Of a DNA stretch of 64,000 nt, positions 33,783-45,037 are shown piece after piece. Source of the DNA: Thysanoteuthis rhombus (taxonomy: Eukaryota; Mollusca; Cephalopoda; Oegopsida; Thysanoteuthidae); contig OY735207.1 of the NCBI GenBank assembly GCA_963457665.1, positions 51,105,015-51,169,014 of the forward strand. Direction: 5' to 3'. Numbering within the stretch: the first letter of the stretch is position 1; each line of letters starts with the position of its first letter. The notes below the pieces were generated by a model, which saw only the letters and a program-made list of their open reading frames with translations, made no database searches and was not told the origin of the DNA. Made by a program: the position numbers and the translations under genes.

Positions 33783-34535
33783 TTGTATCTACACGACCTT
33801 CAACTAATGATAGATGAACTAAATGAAGAAAGCAAGAAAGTCGGCCTATACATGAACTTCAGCAAGATGAAGATCATGTACAACAACCACATCGGAGATG
33901 AAAACACTTAGATCAAAATCGAGGACACAGAACTGGAGAAAGTAGATCACTACATCTACCTAGGACAACGAATCTCCATGAGATCCTCAAAAGAAGAAAT
34001 CAAGCGAAGAATCACACTAGGATGGCAAGCGTTTGGCAGAGCAAGCTCAACCTTCAAAAATAAAAAGATCCTATTAATCCTAAAAAGAAGGGTGTATAAC
34101 CAATGCATCCTCCAAATAAGCACTTATGGCGCTGAAACATGGAACCTGACCAAGAGACAGATTGGCAAATTGAGAACCATACAACGTGCACATGAAAGAA
34201 TTATCCTCAACCTTACATGGAGAGATCACAAGACAGCACAGTACATCCGGGAAAAGACAAGAGTTAGAGACATCATAGAATCCATAAAAAATCTCAAATG
34301 GCGGTGAGCTGGCCATGTTGCAAGAATGACAGACAACTGATGGACATCGTGACTCACGACATGGATCCCCCAAGATCACATGCGCAACCGAGGCCGGCAA
34401 AATGTTAGATGGAGAGATGATCTAGACAAATTCAGAAAGTGCTGGCTCCGTGACGCCCATGATAGAGAAGTGTGGCGAATCCTGGGAAGGTCTATGTCAA
34501 ACAACGGACGTTGAAAGACTGATGATGGTGATGAT
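33783..34535 (+). pseudogene. LINE reverse-transcriptase C-terminal relic, RTE-like (longest in window)
   Basis: One frame runs from 33783 to 34307 with a single internal TAG (33909-33911). It reads LQLMIDELNEESKKVGLYMN, KVDHYIYLGQRISM, IKRRITLGWQAFGRASSTFK, YNQCILQISTYGAETWNLTK, RTIQRAHERIILNLTWRDHK, VRDIIESIKNLKWR. After the TGA it continues AGHVARMTDN and a further stop, with RNRGRQNVRWRDDLDKFRK beyond. In the family, these blocks follow the reverse-transcriptase catalytic core (missing here) and include the conserved YGAETW and TWRD motifs. A GAT-type triplet tail ends the insertion. It is 5'-truncated and carries at least three stops. Confidence 0.9.
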
Positions 34536-34554
34536 ACCTTATGCAGTGCAATTT

Positions 34555-34900
34555 TAATTAGTGCAGGATTTGATGTACTATGAGTAAGATAGCGCTGTAT
34601 AAATTAATGTAACTAAGTATAAACTCAAAAAAAAAAAAAATGCATAAGATTATAAAACTCCGAAAAGTACTATTTTGAACTTTTGAAACGAATTAAACAC
34701 ACTAATAAAGGTATACATGTGTTTATTTTTTGTCTGTAACATCCCAAACGAAAGGAAAAACGGGTGATGAATGCGTGTATCAATGCTGATGTAAAAGTTT
34801 CGTCCATTGACAACTGAAATGATTTCGTACAATTAATTTCGTTTTTGCGGTTAGTATTACTATTAACAAAATCAATTTTATATATGCTATAATTTTTTAT
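34555..34900 (+). repeat. repeat shared with 31.26 kb and with the hAT-like element at 43.4 kb
   Basis: The first half (TAAATTAATGTAACTAAGTA, AAACTCCGAAAAGTACT, AACGAATTAAACACACTAAT) matches 31.29-31.41 kb. The second half (AAACGGGTGATGAATGCGTG, TGCTGATGTAAAAGTTTCGT, CCATTGACAACTGAAATGAT) matches 43.80-43.88 kb inside a hAT-like element. This is probably an end-less internal piece of that element family. Confidence 0.55.
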
Positions 34901-35035
34901 GGCCTGGGTAAACTAATTGAGGAAATGATTGGCTACTTCGTCTGAACCCCCTCTCACCTCTCCCTACGATCGGGTAAAACACAATTAAACCATTTTAAAA
35001 TTGAATATCTAGATGAAGACATTTTATAAATTAGG

Positions 35036-35745
35036 TAGACGTGCAGTTGAATTGGTGTTTGTAAGTGACCAAGTGAAATTCTTCCGGCAAGAAATGAAAT
35101 TTGATATGGTTAAACTGAATCTACTGCAAACGCCAGCTAGTTTATAAGATACTTTCTGACAGATGCCCACGCTGCATTTGATACAACTGCCTTGCTGTGT
35201 GCATTGAAGCCACGGCGGTTCGGTTCCTTCTTCAACCTACATTTCATTGGGTAGCAAATGGCCTGCTTATACCAAAACTCAAGCGTAGAAAACTGACAGA
35301 TTACCGTTTCTTTCGGCTACAATAAGCTAAATATCATTCGCTGTACAAAAAAAGAACAAGTTACGGTTCAGATAGAGAGGGTACAAACATTTTCATACGA
35401 TTTTTAACTTCATCCCTTAATCGAAATCATATTAAAAAAAGAACAACAAAAATTAACACGAACCAATCACCTAAATCATTCTCATAAAACGTCCATACGA
35501 ATAAATATCATTTGCTAAAAAAAGGTATGGTTTAGTGTCCACATGATTTTTAACCATTGTCAAAATTGACTACGAATGCACAACAAGAACAGAAGAATTT
35601 CACTTGGTCACTGAACAATCCTAAATTAGGACCATCTTCCCTACATTGAGCCGACAGACTTTTTACTGTCTGTTCATTTTAAGAGACACTAAAATATTTT
35701 GCCATTTTGTGCATCTGTAGTCGATTTTGACGATGGTTAAAATTT
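35036..35745. mobile_element. probable fold-back element, imperfect
   Basis: GTGACCAAGTGAAATTCTT (35066-35084) reappears inverted at 35596-35614. A second inverted pair lies around 35548-35580 (TTAACCATTGTCAAAATTGA) and 35708-35744 (TCGATTTTGACGATGGTTAA). The two pairs are not simply concentric, so either two elements are nested or one has been rearranged. No ends or target duplication could be fixed. Confidence 0.45.
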
Positions 35746-35879
35746 ATGAGGTCATAAAACGAGAGTTACGAAGTCCCAAAATAGAATGGATTTCATAGAC
35801 CTTTGATTCGGAGTAAATTAGTTAATTCAATGGTGAATTATCAAGATTTTGCTTAAATAATAAACATAAATTATACTTG

Positions 35880-36340
35880 ATGAAATGCATTTTATGTGAT
35901 CAATTCGGCGACATATCAAAATCTGTGTTGAAATAGGGCTAAATATTCCTAACGCAAAACCTCATGGCTCACTGGTTCGAGATTGTAAACAATCCCATTT
36001 TTATACTGATTTTCTTCTTAATAACTCAAAGATTATTACGATAAAATTGATTCAGACGTTTTTTCCGACTCATGTTGAATTTTATATGTAAAAGAGCAAC
36101 AAAACACAAAGTCTGTGGTGGTGGATCTCATTTTTATGGATCATTCGATTTTCTCTTTCCAAATATTAAACGCGTTCTAAAAAAAACATTTTCATTGCAG
36201 CTACCGGAAGGGTCAATACATGAATTCAGTGTTCATGATTTCGACTATTTCTTTTTAACAAAATGGGGGTTTCTGATTTTATGAGGCCTATGACATCGTC
36301 GGGTTGCAATATATTTGAATGAATATTTTTTTTAATTTAG
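35880..36340 (+). repeat. repeat shared with 38.85-39.27 kb, copy 1
   Basis: The order CTCACTGGTTCGAGATTGTA, TATGTAAAAGAGCAACAAAA, GGATCATTCGATTTTCTCTT matches copy 2 (TCTCATTGTTCAGACAGTGT, TTTACGTCAAAAGAGCATGG, ATGGACTCCATTCTTCTCTT) in the same orientation about 3 kb away. Divergence is high. Neither copy contains a convincing reading frame. Confidence 0.45.
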
Positions 36341-37099
36341 GTGCTTTGGTTTATATGAGCTAGGACTTGCAATGGATGTCATTTTCTTATAGAAATGTAT
36401 TGGTCTTGATCAACACCCAAGCTTCGCTCGTTTCACTTCCCACGTTCCACTTCGCTTGCATGAAAATTTTAATCATGCTCTGCCTGGGTAAGGGCTGCTC
36501 ACCCACTGGATCCACGCCTGTTGGTACTTTTTGTAATTGATGGAGCGTCCTCACAACAACCGGGGTAATTTGGAACACTAAACTACGAAATCAAAAGAAA
36601 AATAAAAAGCGGCAAATACTTACACAACATGTCATATAAAATAATGTATTTTATTTACACAACTATTCGATTTTTTGTTTTGTTTTTCTTGGTTGGACAA
36701 TAAAACCGGTGAGTGCGACAAGCAGCAAAAGAATCAATGAATCGTTTTGTTTATATAACTTTCTCTCTTTCTATCAAAACTGAAACGACGCATCAATCAA
36801 TGGACTTTTTGAACAAAAATGAATCTCGGTTAAAATGTCACAAGTGAAAAAATAGGAAAACATTGATTTGATTAAAACAGCAGTAAGCTAAAAAAAATCT
36901 ATTTGAATAAAATAAGATAAATCATAATAGGCAATCGATGATGTTTATAAAAGTTGCTTGAAATAAACAAACTACACAAAACTTTGGTTTTAATGCTGTT
37001 TGATAGAGTCTCTGTTTGTGGGACCGCTTAAAATCAACAAACTAAACCGAACTGTTTGAATTAAATGTGCCATTTTAGTACTTCTTCACTTGAGCCATT
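36341..37099. other. unassigned sequence
   Basis: Contains a CCACTGGATCCACGCCTGTT phrase at about 36500 that resembles the right end of the element at 49.16-49.39 kb. Nothing else recognised. Confidence 0.35.
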
Positions 37100-38760
37100 T
37101 TACCTGGGACTGGCAAAAATACTGGAGAAAAAGTAAGAGTTGATGACACGGAGTTCCTTTCTAATATCTAAAGTACTGAAGTATGTATATGTACTGCAGG
37201 ATATCGAGAACTATACATCACATAACAGAAACAAAGGCATGTCCGAAATCAACAGGTCTAACTGCAGCACATATCTTTGGGTCAAATTTTGCAAAAACAA
37301 TTGTTGATATCTTTGGGATCAGCATTCGCGCTCTCTGAAAAAAAGTCTGTATCGTATTTATCGGATTGTTCTTTTAGGACTAAAAGAGTTAGATCCATAA
37401 AATAACATTTTATATTTTGAATTAGCATCTTTTGGGGAAGGTTTTTCATCATTTATTTGAATCTACACTCATTGTGAGAGGAGTTAATGCTTTTTAAAAA
37501 TTTCTTTTTGGGGTACTTATTCGAAGGCTTCAAAGACGTGATCGTTCAATAGCCGATTGGTTAGAGAAACGGAAATTGTAATTGACGAACCCAGCTCAAA
37601 CTCTGACAGAAAAAGCTCAATTTCTTTTCCTTTCTAACTATTTGATCTTCAAAACTCTCAGAAATTTGTCAGTGTTGATAAAAAATCAAGTTTTAGAGTT
37701 TTACTATATAGTTATAATGCCAAACTTGACCGTAGCTTTCCATTCGCCATAGGAAAACTGCGAATGTATTTTTGAGAATATCTATCTATATTACAAAGAG
37801 CTGAAGTATATATATTTTTACTCTATGTCAACAACTAAGCATCACAGAGTAGGAACAGAGTCATATCCGGAATCAGAAAGTCCCAAATTAACTGCAGCAC
37901 ATATCATTAGGTCAAATTTCGCAAAATAAAAAAACGTCGATTTTTATGGCGTCTGCATTCGCGCACACATGAAAAAAAGGTACTTTTATCACGAAAGAAA
38001 TCAGTGAGAGCAACAATACACCAGTGTTTAGAAGCGAGTTCAAAAAGTTTTTAAATGAATCCAACCCTAATCTGATAAGACATGTTTGTCTTCGAGCAAA
38101 AACTCTAACCCTACCTCTTACCCTAATCCAAACCCAAATGCAACAATAAAACATCGACACAATTTAAACCCGATAATCTGCTTTGGCGTTCGAATAACAA
38201 GAGCCAGAAGCAATCAAATGAATTTTGAGTTTTGAGAGAAAAATAATCTGAAAGGTTTCAGGAGGAGAAACTGCAAATTTTAAGGCTATAAGAAGAGTAC
38301 TGTAGGCCTGCCCGAGGTTGTGCGCTGGCCCAACCGGTGAAGGATGGTTGCACACGCAAAAGTACCCCTTTTTTGATTTCATAAAATCTCTAAAATATCA
38401 TTTGCTTACCAGGGTTATTAGATTTAGAGCCCCCCCCCAGGCAACGCTGGGTACCCTAGATAAGATTACATAAAGTATTAATACTAAACTGCGTGTGCCT
38501 GAGTGTGTACTTTAAAAACTCGTGAACTACGCATCATAGAGGGGGGAAAGATGCATATCCAAATCAGCAGTTCAAAATTGACCTACAGCACGAATTTTAA
38601 GGTCTGCGTTTACGTTTTCATGAAAACAAAATTTATCACCGAAGAAATCAGAGGGAGCAACAACACACCAAAAGTGATCAACTAAATTTTCAGTTTTGAG
38701 AAAAATTCATTTTTAAGGTTTTAGGAGGGGGTGTCTGAAATTGCGCAATGGTCTTTACAG
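37100..38760 (+). repeat. local triplication of a 400-bp block, 630-690 bp period
   Basis: Three direct copies anchored on ACTGCAGCACATATC at 37261 and 37891, and on CTACAGCACGAATTTTAAGG at about 38583. Shared order: AACTA(T/G)GCATCA(C/T)A, an AATCAG phrase, GCAGCACATAT, GGTCAAATTTNGCAAAA, GCATTCGCGC, then (copies 2 and 3) AAAGAAATCAGNGNGAGCAA followed by CAACANACACCA. Copy 3 is preceded by CCCAGGCAACGCTGGGTACC, which can form a 7-bp stem (CCCAGNN...CTGGG type). Confidence 0.65.
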
Positions 38761-38849
38761 GTCTGTGAGGGAATGATTAATTCGAAAAATATTTTCACAA
38801 TTTTTCTTACAGAATACTGTTTTCGTGAATAAATAGATTCAGCAATGAA

Positions 38850-39270
38850 TAAATACCGAATATTTTATTGAAATCCAATAATTAGTTGATTTTGGATAGA
38901 TTTTTAAAACTTAAGTGCTGGTTGCCATAAATTTTGAATGCAAATTATTACGTCTCATTGTTCAGACAGTGTAAACAACTTTACAAAAAAAAAGAAATCT
39001 TCCAGGTCTGAAAATTGGAAACCAATCATTTTCAAATCAGAATATTCTCTGATCACTGTTCTTACGAATGACACAAAAATTTCATACAATAAAATCAGTT
39101 TTTATATGAGTTTTTAGGGAAATTTTCTCGTTATATATCGCTTTTACGTCAAAAGAGCATGGAGGTACTCATGGACTCCATTCTTCTCTTTCTGCATTTA
39201 TTTCATTTCAAATTTTGGCGTCCCAATGGCTACCAAAGAAGTCATTTTCATAAAAATTGTGGCACTTTCA
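38850..39270 (+). repeat. repeat shared with 35.88-36.34 kb, copy 2
   Basis: Second copy of the pair described at 35880. It directly follows the triplicated block, as if the two were parts of one larger unit. The relation is visible in phrases such as CATTGTTCAGACAGTGTAAA against CACTGGTTCGAGATTGTAAA. Confidence 0.45.
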
Positions 39271-39398
39271 TTTTTTCCAATTAGTAATTAAATTAAATTT
39301 CTTAAAAAAATAGGGAAAGTACTAACTGAAGGAAAATACAATGAAAAAAGACAGAAGAAGATTAATTCTGAATTGAAACAAGTAAATTGAAAAAAAAA

Positions 39399-39815
39399 GG
39401 CACAATTGTACGATGGTGGACCGAAATTTGAGTCGCTTGAATAGGTCACCTATTGATCTAACACCGCTTGTTACGTCACATGTTGCGTCAAAGTCACGTG
39501 ATTGTTTCAATTAAATTAAAACTTGATGTATTTCTCCAAAAGAGGACTCATCTTCATGAAGGTGGACCCGATTGTAAATTGTAAAGTTCCATACACTCGC
39601 ACATTCGATGTTGAAATTTGTGCACTGTTTTCAAAATCAAGTGGGCGATTGTGTGGGAAATTCATCCATCGCCCCAAAAGAATATCTGTAGAAAGAATTA
39701 ATTAGTAATAAATATTGTCGTCTGGAAGTATCACGTGATCAAACAGGTGGTGTTCAACGAACGACCCATTCAAGCGAGTCAGTCAAATGTGGGCCCACCA
39801 TCGCGCAATTGTACC
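39399..39815. mobile_element. inverted-repeat element (family shared with 42.59-43.12 kb)
   Basis: Left end GGCACAATTGTACGATGGTG followed by GACCGAAATTTGAGTCGCTT; right end in reverse complement GGTACAATTGCGCGATGGTG followed by GGCCCACATTTGACTGACTC. The inverted arms are about 50 bp. The interior carries AATTAATTAGTAATAAATAT (39695-39715), which is also inside the 42.6-43.1 kb element at the equivalent place. No coding sequence. Confidence 0.75.
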
Positions 39816-40117
39816 GAAAAAAGTATCCCACTCCCAATATTTCCTTCTTTTAACTTAGTCTGACACAAGGCTGTGTTCCTTTGGCTTAAAGTAAGAAACA
39901 AAGAAACAGTAAATTACTAGAACCCTGTTGCAAAAACGAAAACCGGAGAAAGAAGAGAAGCAAGGTTCATTGCTGTAGAACAATAGTTAAGCAAGCTAGC
40001 CGAGCAGACCGTTGTGAGTTTGATCCTAATCGGGTACACAGCATTTGTGGCATACCGAGCAAATCGTACCTAACATAGGGTAGCCAGACTCGTGGCCATA
40101 ATTCGTAGTTACGCATT
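39816..40117. other. unassigned with a possible tRNA-like fragment
   Basis: AGCTAGCCGAGCAGACCGTT and GTGAGTTTGATCCTAATCGG (40000-40037) look like decayed A- and B-box stretches of a SINE head. No body is recognisable. Confidence 0.35.
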
Positions 40118-40330
40118 TCTCACCTGGTGAGAGTTCGAAACCAGGTGAAAGGCCAAGATTTTAAATGCTGATTTGTTTAGACACAGGTTTAACGAGCTCT
40201 CCTCTCTCATGTCCTACAGGATATACGACTGAGTGGATAGACGCGTTGGTTGAGTTCGATCCTTGGGCCAGGCATACTCTGGTTCAATGGAATTGGTAGA
40301 CAAGTGACATAGGAGGGACGAAATAACAGA
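40118..40330 (+). mobile_element. tRNA-derived SINE pieces
   Basis: First a repeat D-like piece with B-box-like GAGAGTTCGAAACCAGG and GGCCAAGATTTTAAATGC. Then at 40218-40275 another tRNA-like head: ACGACTGAGTGGATAGACGC as A box and GGTTGAGTTCGATCCTTGGG as an excellent B box. The latter body (GCCAGGCATACTCTGGTTCA) is related to 53.53-53.63 kb. Confidence 0.55.
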
Positions 40331-41239
40331 AAAAAATATCTAGTACGAGAATCAACACGGGAAAGAGAATAGTCAACTGCCTTGAATTAAATGAAGGATT
40401 ATTCGGCTCAAAACCCCCAGGAGGTTACCAACTACAACAGACACCTGAAGAAGGTCAGAGGGTATAAGGGTCGAAACACTGTGACGATAATAGAAAAAAT
40501 GACGATACAAGTCCCAGTAAATCAGTGTATAATCAGACCCCTCTTTTTTTTTCATAAGCCACCCTTTTTTGAAGATTAGTCCTACTTTTTTTGGCGCCAT
40601 TTTTTAAACTTTGCCCTCCTGACCCTTTTCAAATATAAACCCTCTTTTTACATTAGCATCCCATATTCAACAATAGCCGAACATCCTATTTTACATAGAG
40701 TATCCCACTTTTTCAACATTAGCCTTCCTTTTTTTTGCTACGAGTATACAGTGTAGTATCAAATCAATTTTGAAAACAAATGAAATTAAAAGCTATCTGA
40801 TTTCCATTTAACTATCTTTCTATTTCTCTGCTGGACAGCAATTTACTCCGACCGTTAGAGCGGGTATTTAGTCTAGTAATGATAATTCTTCATCTCAAAA
40901 ATCCGGACAAAAATCCTCCCCCTTCCCCACTTGGAAGATTGGCGGAACACATTTTCTCTTGCTTTATGTCGTCCCATTGTTTTGCTTTGTGCCGTGCTTA
41001 CTAACACAAACGAAGGCGGATCCAGAATTTCGAGCAGAAGGGAAGGGGGGTCCGAATGAAAATAAAACTTATTGAGTGGGTCGGGGGGAAGGGGGAGAAA
41101 ATATTTTTACAAACAAATACGTGAAAAAAAAAATTTTAAGCATCGATGTTTATAAGGTTAATATATGATTACGCAGGATTATTTGATATTTTTTATTATC
41201 ATTTCTGAAATTACTTCATCGAGACATCCAAAAATTATA
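40331..41239. other. unassigned sequence with T-rich and D-like fragments
   Basis: From 40540 to 40740 there is a run of short phrases of the type CCTCTTTTTT, CCACTTTTTC and CCTTCCTTTTTTTT. These look like degenerate tandem pieces of about 20-35 bp but are too diverged to define. Around 40900-41010 is a repeat D-like CCCCACTTGGAAGATTGG. GGCGGATCCAGAATTTCGAG occurs at 41017. Confidence 0.35.
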
Positions 41240-41640
41240 ACCTCTGCTAACGAAGTTGGAGGGGTATACGTATTCGGACGCGTTCGTCTTTCCACCAGTC
41301 TGCCTGTTTGTCCATCTACACGATATCTCCAAAAGATCTCAATGAATTTCGATTAAATTTTGTGGGAAGGTGGGCATTAGGATAAGAAAGAAGGCTTTAG
41401 AGTCTGGGGCAATCTAGGATTATTTCTTGATTGCGAGATATTTTCCCACTTTTTTTCATACATATGTAAATACCCACCGCGGTTCACACAATATCTCCAA
41501 AAGTTATCAATGAATTTCAATGAAACTCTGAAAAAGGGTGGGTAATAGTCTGAGGAAGAAGTGATTGAAATTTTGAGCGGATCCATACACAATTACTTCC
41601 ATTGATAATGATGTTGACAGAGGTATGCGCTCTCTGGATG
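41240..41640 (+). repeat. Repeat P, near-complete copy
   Basis: Best full-length P: left end ACCTCTGCTAACGAAGTTGG, GGGGTATACGTATTCGG, GTCTGCCTGTTTGTCCATC, ACACGATATCTCCAAAAG, ATTGCGAGATATTTTCCC, a second CACAATATCTCCAAAAGTTA block, and right end GTTGACAGAGGTATGCGCTC. The left ACCTCTGC and the right GACAGAGGT are inverted copies of each other, which suggests very short terminal inverted repeats. Confidence 0.8.
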
Positions 41641-41995
41641 CTTTCCACTTTTTGATTGTTTTGCTCAAACAGGGAGAGGGTTCCTGACCCCCTGGACCCC
41701 CAACGAATCCACACCTGACTAAGCTAAATCAAGAAGAAAGAAAAGCAACTAATTCAAGTTATTATTAATGAAAGATTTAGAGAAAAAAAAAAGAAGATAT
41801 TATTCGTCTTCGTATCACAGACTGACAATTGATCTTTTTAGACAATACACAGATTGAAAGAAGAAACTGCTGATAAGACATAAAAATGAATGAAAGAGAG
41901 AAGTAGCAGCAGAATACGAAAGTGCAAAGTGGTGATCTTAGCAACAAAAATACGTGAGGAATATTTTTAGCATTCCGTTGATGATGAACCTGAAT

Positions 41996-42244
41996 CAGGG
42001 CTACCAGATTTGGCCAGAAGGGGGAGATAATCCAAGCTTCGTCTAAGAGACTTACCCAACGCTGGCATTGGAATAGCGTCGAATTTGCAATTCTAGCAAC
42101 AGGCAAGTCAGGAGGCAGAGGTTCGATATCAGCCTCCAAACCCGCTCAATTTCCAAATTCGACGTTATTTCAATGTTTATGTTGGGTAAGTCTCTGAGAT
42201 GAAGCTCATATTATCTCCAACTCTGGCCTAATCTGGTAACTCTG
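41996..42244. mobile_element. 249-bp palindromic miniature element
   Basis: Left arm CAGGGCTACCAGATTTGGCC followed by GGGAGATAATCCAAGCTTCG and GAGACTTACCCAAC. Right arm in reverse complement CAGAGTTACCAGATTAGGCC followed by GGAGATAATATGAGCTTCAT and GAGACTTACCCAAC. The arms are about 90 bp and cover most of the element. The 60-bp centre has an AGAGGTTCGATATCAGCC that resembles a B box. CAG/CTG ends are common among Tc1/mariner, hAT and related superfamilies; no clear target duplication is seen. Confidence 0.8.
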
Positions 42245-42363
42245 CCCTGGACCCAACGTAGAACAAAAGTGTCAGAAATGAATTTAAACATTTGGAAAGA
42301 AAGAGAGCAACTCAGTAATAAAACAAAATAATCCTTAAGAGAATTGATGTAGTTTTTCTTACT

Positions 42364-43124
42364 ACGGGGGTTGTGGGAAGCAAAATTTGGTGAAAGTGGA
42401 CCCGTGAATGTGAAAATTTCACACCTGCGTACACTCTTTTGTCAAAAATGGTGCATAAATAAGAACGAAATAAGAGAATTAATGAAAGAAAAACAGAAGG
42501 AAATACATATTGTTAGTGCTTTGCTTCATGAATTTTCGATACATCGCATATCTGCTTGACGTCCAATGGGACCAGCTTCGATAAGTTGTATAGGCGCTTC
42601 TGTAATTTATTGGACCCAAATTTGACTGGTTTGAAATGTTCTCTTCTTTCTGTTACATCGGGTGACGTCAATTGTTTTATTCAAATTAAAACTGCGCATT
42701 TATTTATTTTGTCTAAAAAAAAAGAGCACAGTGTAGGGAAGGAGGTCCCAGATCTAAATAGTAAACTTCCATGCACAACTGCGCGCCGGTTTTAACATCG
42801 ATTAAGTGAGTGTGTGGAAAATTCATGAAAGAAAAACGGAAGTTTATACATAAATTATATTGTTATTGCTTTGAATAAATTAAAATGTTTATATTTGTGT
42901 GCCATTTTTAACAACGAGTGAGCAAGTGTGTGAAACCCACAATCGGGACAACCTTCCTTACATTTTGATTAAAAAAAAAGAAAGAAAGAAAAAAATAATA
43001 CCCGTAGTAAGAATTAATTAGTAATAAATATTGTATAGCTGACGTCATCCGGTGCAACAGAAGAAAGAGAACTTCTGAAACGTGTCAAATTCGGGTCCAA
43101 TAAATTACAGAAGCACCGTTGTAC
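42364..43124. mobile_element. nested palindromic elements
   Basis: An outer-type element runs from about 42585 to 43124. Left arm GGCGCTTCTGTAATTTATTG followed by GACCCAAATTTGACTGG, TTCTCTTCTTTCTGTTACAT and GGTGACGTCA; right arm in reverse complement GTGCTTCTGTAATTTATTGG followed by ACCCGAATTTGACACG and the same later motifs (arms about 85 bp). Inside and before it are arms of a second family: 42395-42455 (GTGGACCCGTGAATGTG, TTTCACACCTGCGTACACTC) pairs with 42890-42960 (ACGAGTGAGCAAGTGTGTGA). That second family is seen cleanly at 49.464-49.694 kb. The arrangement suggests repeated insertion of related fold-back elements into one another. Confidence 0.7.
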
Positions 43125-43371
43125 CTTTTTTTTTGTTGTTTGGTAACAGTACATGGTCATTGTAAGGAATGGTTTACTTACTAAAAATAGCCAGAGAAAT
43201 TAGAACCTGCAGAACTGGTTGGTTATAGACAGAAGAAAAACAGATGAAAAGATGCAGACGACATCGTTTACGTTACAGATCGATAAATGTAGAGGAAGAT
43301 AAAACTGATCAATAGTTGGGGGAAAAAACTGATAGGCTAAGAGAAACTGGAGATAAACAAAGAAAACATCT

Positions 43372-44022
43372 ACTCAAAAGAAAAGAGGCCTTCACCTTTG
43401 TAATGATTGACAAGAAAAGAGGTTACAACAGAGGTTCCCAAACTGTATGTCGCAACTATTAAGTGTGCCGCGTATTCTTTTTCCAAATACAAGAATACCT
43501 TGAATAGTGCAGTTAATTTGTTCTTTACTTTTCAAAACTGCACTGTTCAATGTCTTATTACAATATTATAATTTGATGTGCTTTGTTTTCTCAGCTTCTA
43601 CTTAGTTTGTATGGCAATAACCTAACCGACCATCATAACACGAACTATTCAAGGTAAACCTGTATACAAATAAACAAACAATCGTTTTTCGAGCCTTGGC
43701 CGCGTCCAGTACGGGTATTATGTCTGTCACGCTCCTACCACAGATTTGTCAATCTTGTGGTTCTTTCGCTAGATCTTTTCAGTGACTAATTAAAGGAAAA
43801 GGGAGAGATGAGTCCGTATATCAGAATGTTGATATAAAAGTTTTGTTCATTGACTACTGGAATGTTTTCGTTTAATTCATTTTATTTTTACAGGTGGTGT
43901 GCCGCTCAATCAAATATATTTCTCACAGCGCCGTCACACAATAACGTTCGAGAACCATTGACCTATTCAAAGAAAAACAGGCCTTCACGTTTTCAATAAT
44001 TGACACAAGACAAGAAGTTACA
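43372..44022 (+). mobile_element. hAT-like element (43429-43960) between 55-bp direct repeats
   Basis: Ends CAGAGGTTCCCAAACTGTAT and, in reverse complement, CAATGGTTCTCGAACGTTAT are hAT-style inverted repeats. TGTGCCGCG-like and GTGTGCCGCTC phrases lie just inside each end. No transposase is present. Immediately outside are two direct copies of about 55 bp: 43372-43427 and 43963-44022 (both with GGCCTTCAC, ATTGACA and a GTTACA end). That is far longer than a hAT target duplication, so the element may sit between, or have helped create, a tandem duplication. An internal stretch (43.79-43.89 kb) matches 34.74-34.85 kb. Confidence 0.7.
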
Positions 44023-45037
44023 TTTTGAGTCGGTAGTTTTCTTCAACTTATTTTTTTCATCATGTTGCATGTGACAGGTTGTATTGGGTTAAACGAGTCT
44101 AGTAAGCTCGGGAACGAACTATCAGGCAGGTATTGGAGACGGTCTATGTTTTACGACGTTCTCTAAAACGCTTGATGTAGAATGGAAATATACACGTGTA
44201 TAAAACGCTAACGTGTCACCGTGTATCATTTTGCTCTATGGGTGTAATACTTCAATGAGCGCACAGATGATACACTCCGATCGCGGGGGAACGACACTTT
44301 GATCGTAGGCAAAGTGCACAGATGTTTACTCGCTTCCCAAAGTCACAACACAAGGTCGGTTTAATGTGGGGTTCCATACATGAGAAGCTTTAAAAAAATG
44401 CTCCAATCTCTGCAACTGGTGTTGCGAAGACATCAGGGTAAGCCCGATCCTTCCTCTTTAGTGCAATAGGAAGGTGCTACCCAGGGGCTCACTGATCCCC
44501 CCAAGACTGGGCAAAGTTATCACAACACACAGATCCTAAGCAGAGAGGACCGGGGAACAATGCTTAGGCCCAAGGTAAAGGGCACAGATTCTCTGATCCG
44601 AGGCAGAAGTGCCAATCCATACGTAAATAATCACGGGTAGTATGCTGGTTCCACTATCTTAATACGAAACCCCCCCCCCAAAAAAGATATATTAAAAAAA
44701 TATTCCACGTATAAGCAATCGAACTAAGAAAATGTGTTATGTCAAATTCAATAAGGAAGCGGGAAGCATTCATTTTTTTAGGCTACTTAGTAAGTTTTAG
44801 TAGTACTACTAAAGTAGACTAGACTTGAAAGTCGTAGTAAAAAAGACAGCATTGACGTGACGAAGACGAGAAGATCATTGATTAAAATTTCCAAGTACTA
44901 CTAGAAAATAGTAGTACTCACTACTCACTGCTTTAGTGCTTTACCAATCTCTAAATTGTCTATGTTGCAAGATTAATTTACATGAGTACACAATAGCATC
45001 TCTAGTCAAAGAAAGAGGAAAGAAATGGTGATGATTA
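44023..45037. other. unassigned, partly GC-richer sequence
   Basis: The stretch 44220-44640 is richer in GC than its surroundings but has no coding frame or RNA that I recognise. It may be an old SINE-like body (AAGGTAAAGGGCACAG resembles a phrase at 57.54 kb). An 18-bp perfect palindrome, TTTAGTAGTACTACTAAA, lies at 44796-44813. A run of C followed by A (44671-44684) is a simple-sequence patch. Confidence 0.35.

Noticed and set aside
33978-34307. A free-standing 109-residue protein
   Set aside because: It is the middle of a decayed LINE polyprotein: the same frame continues upstream through a TAG and downstream past a TGA with family motifs on both sides.
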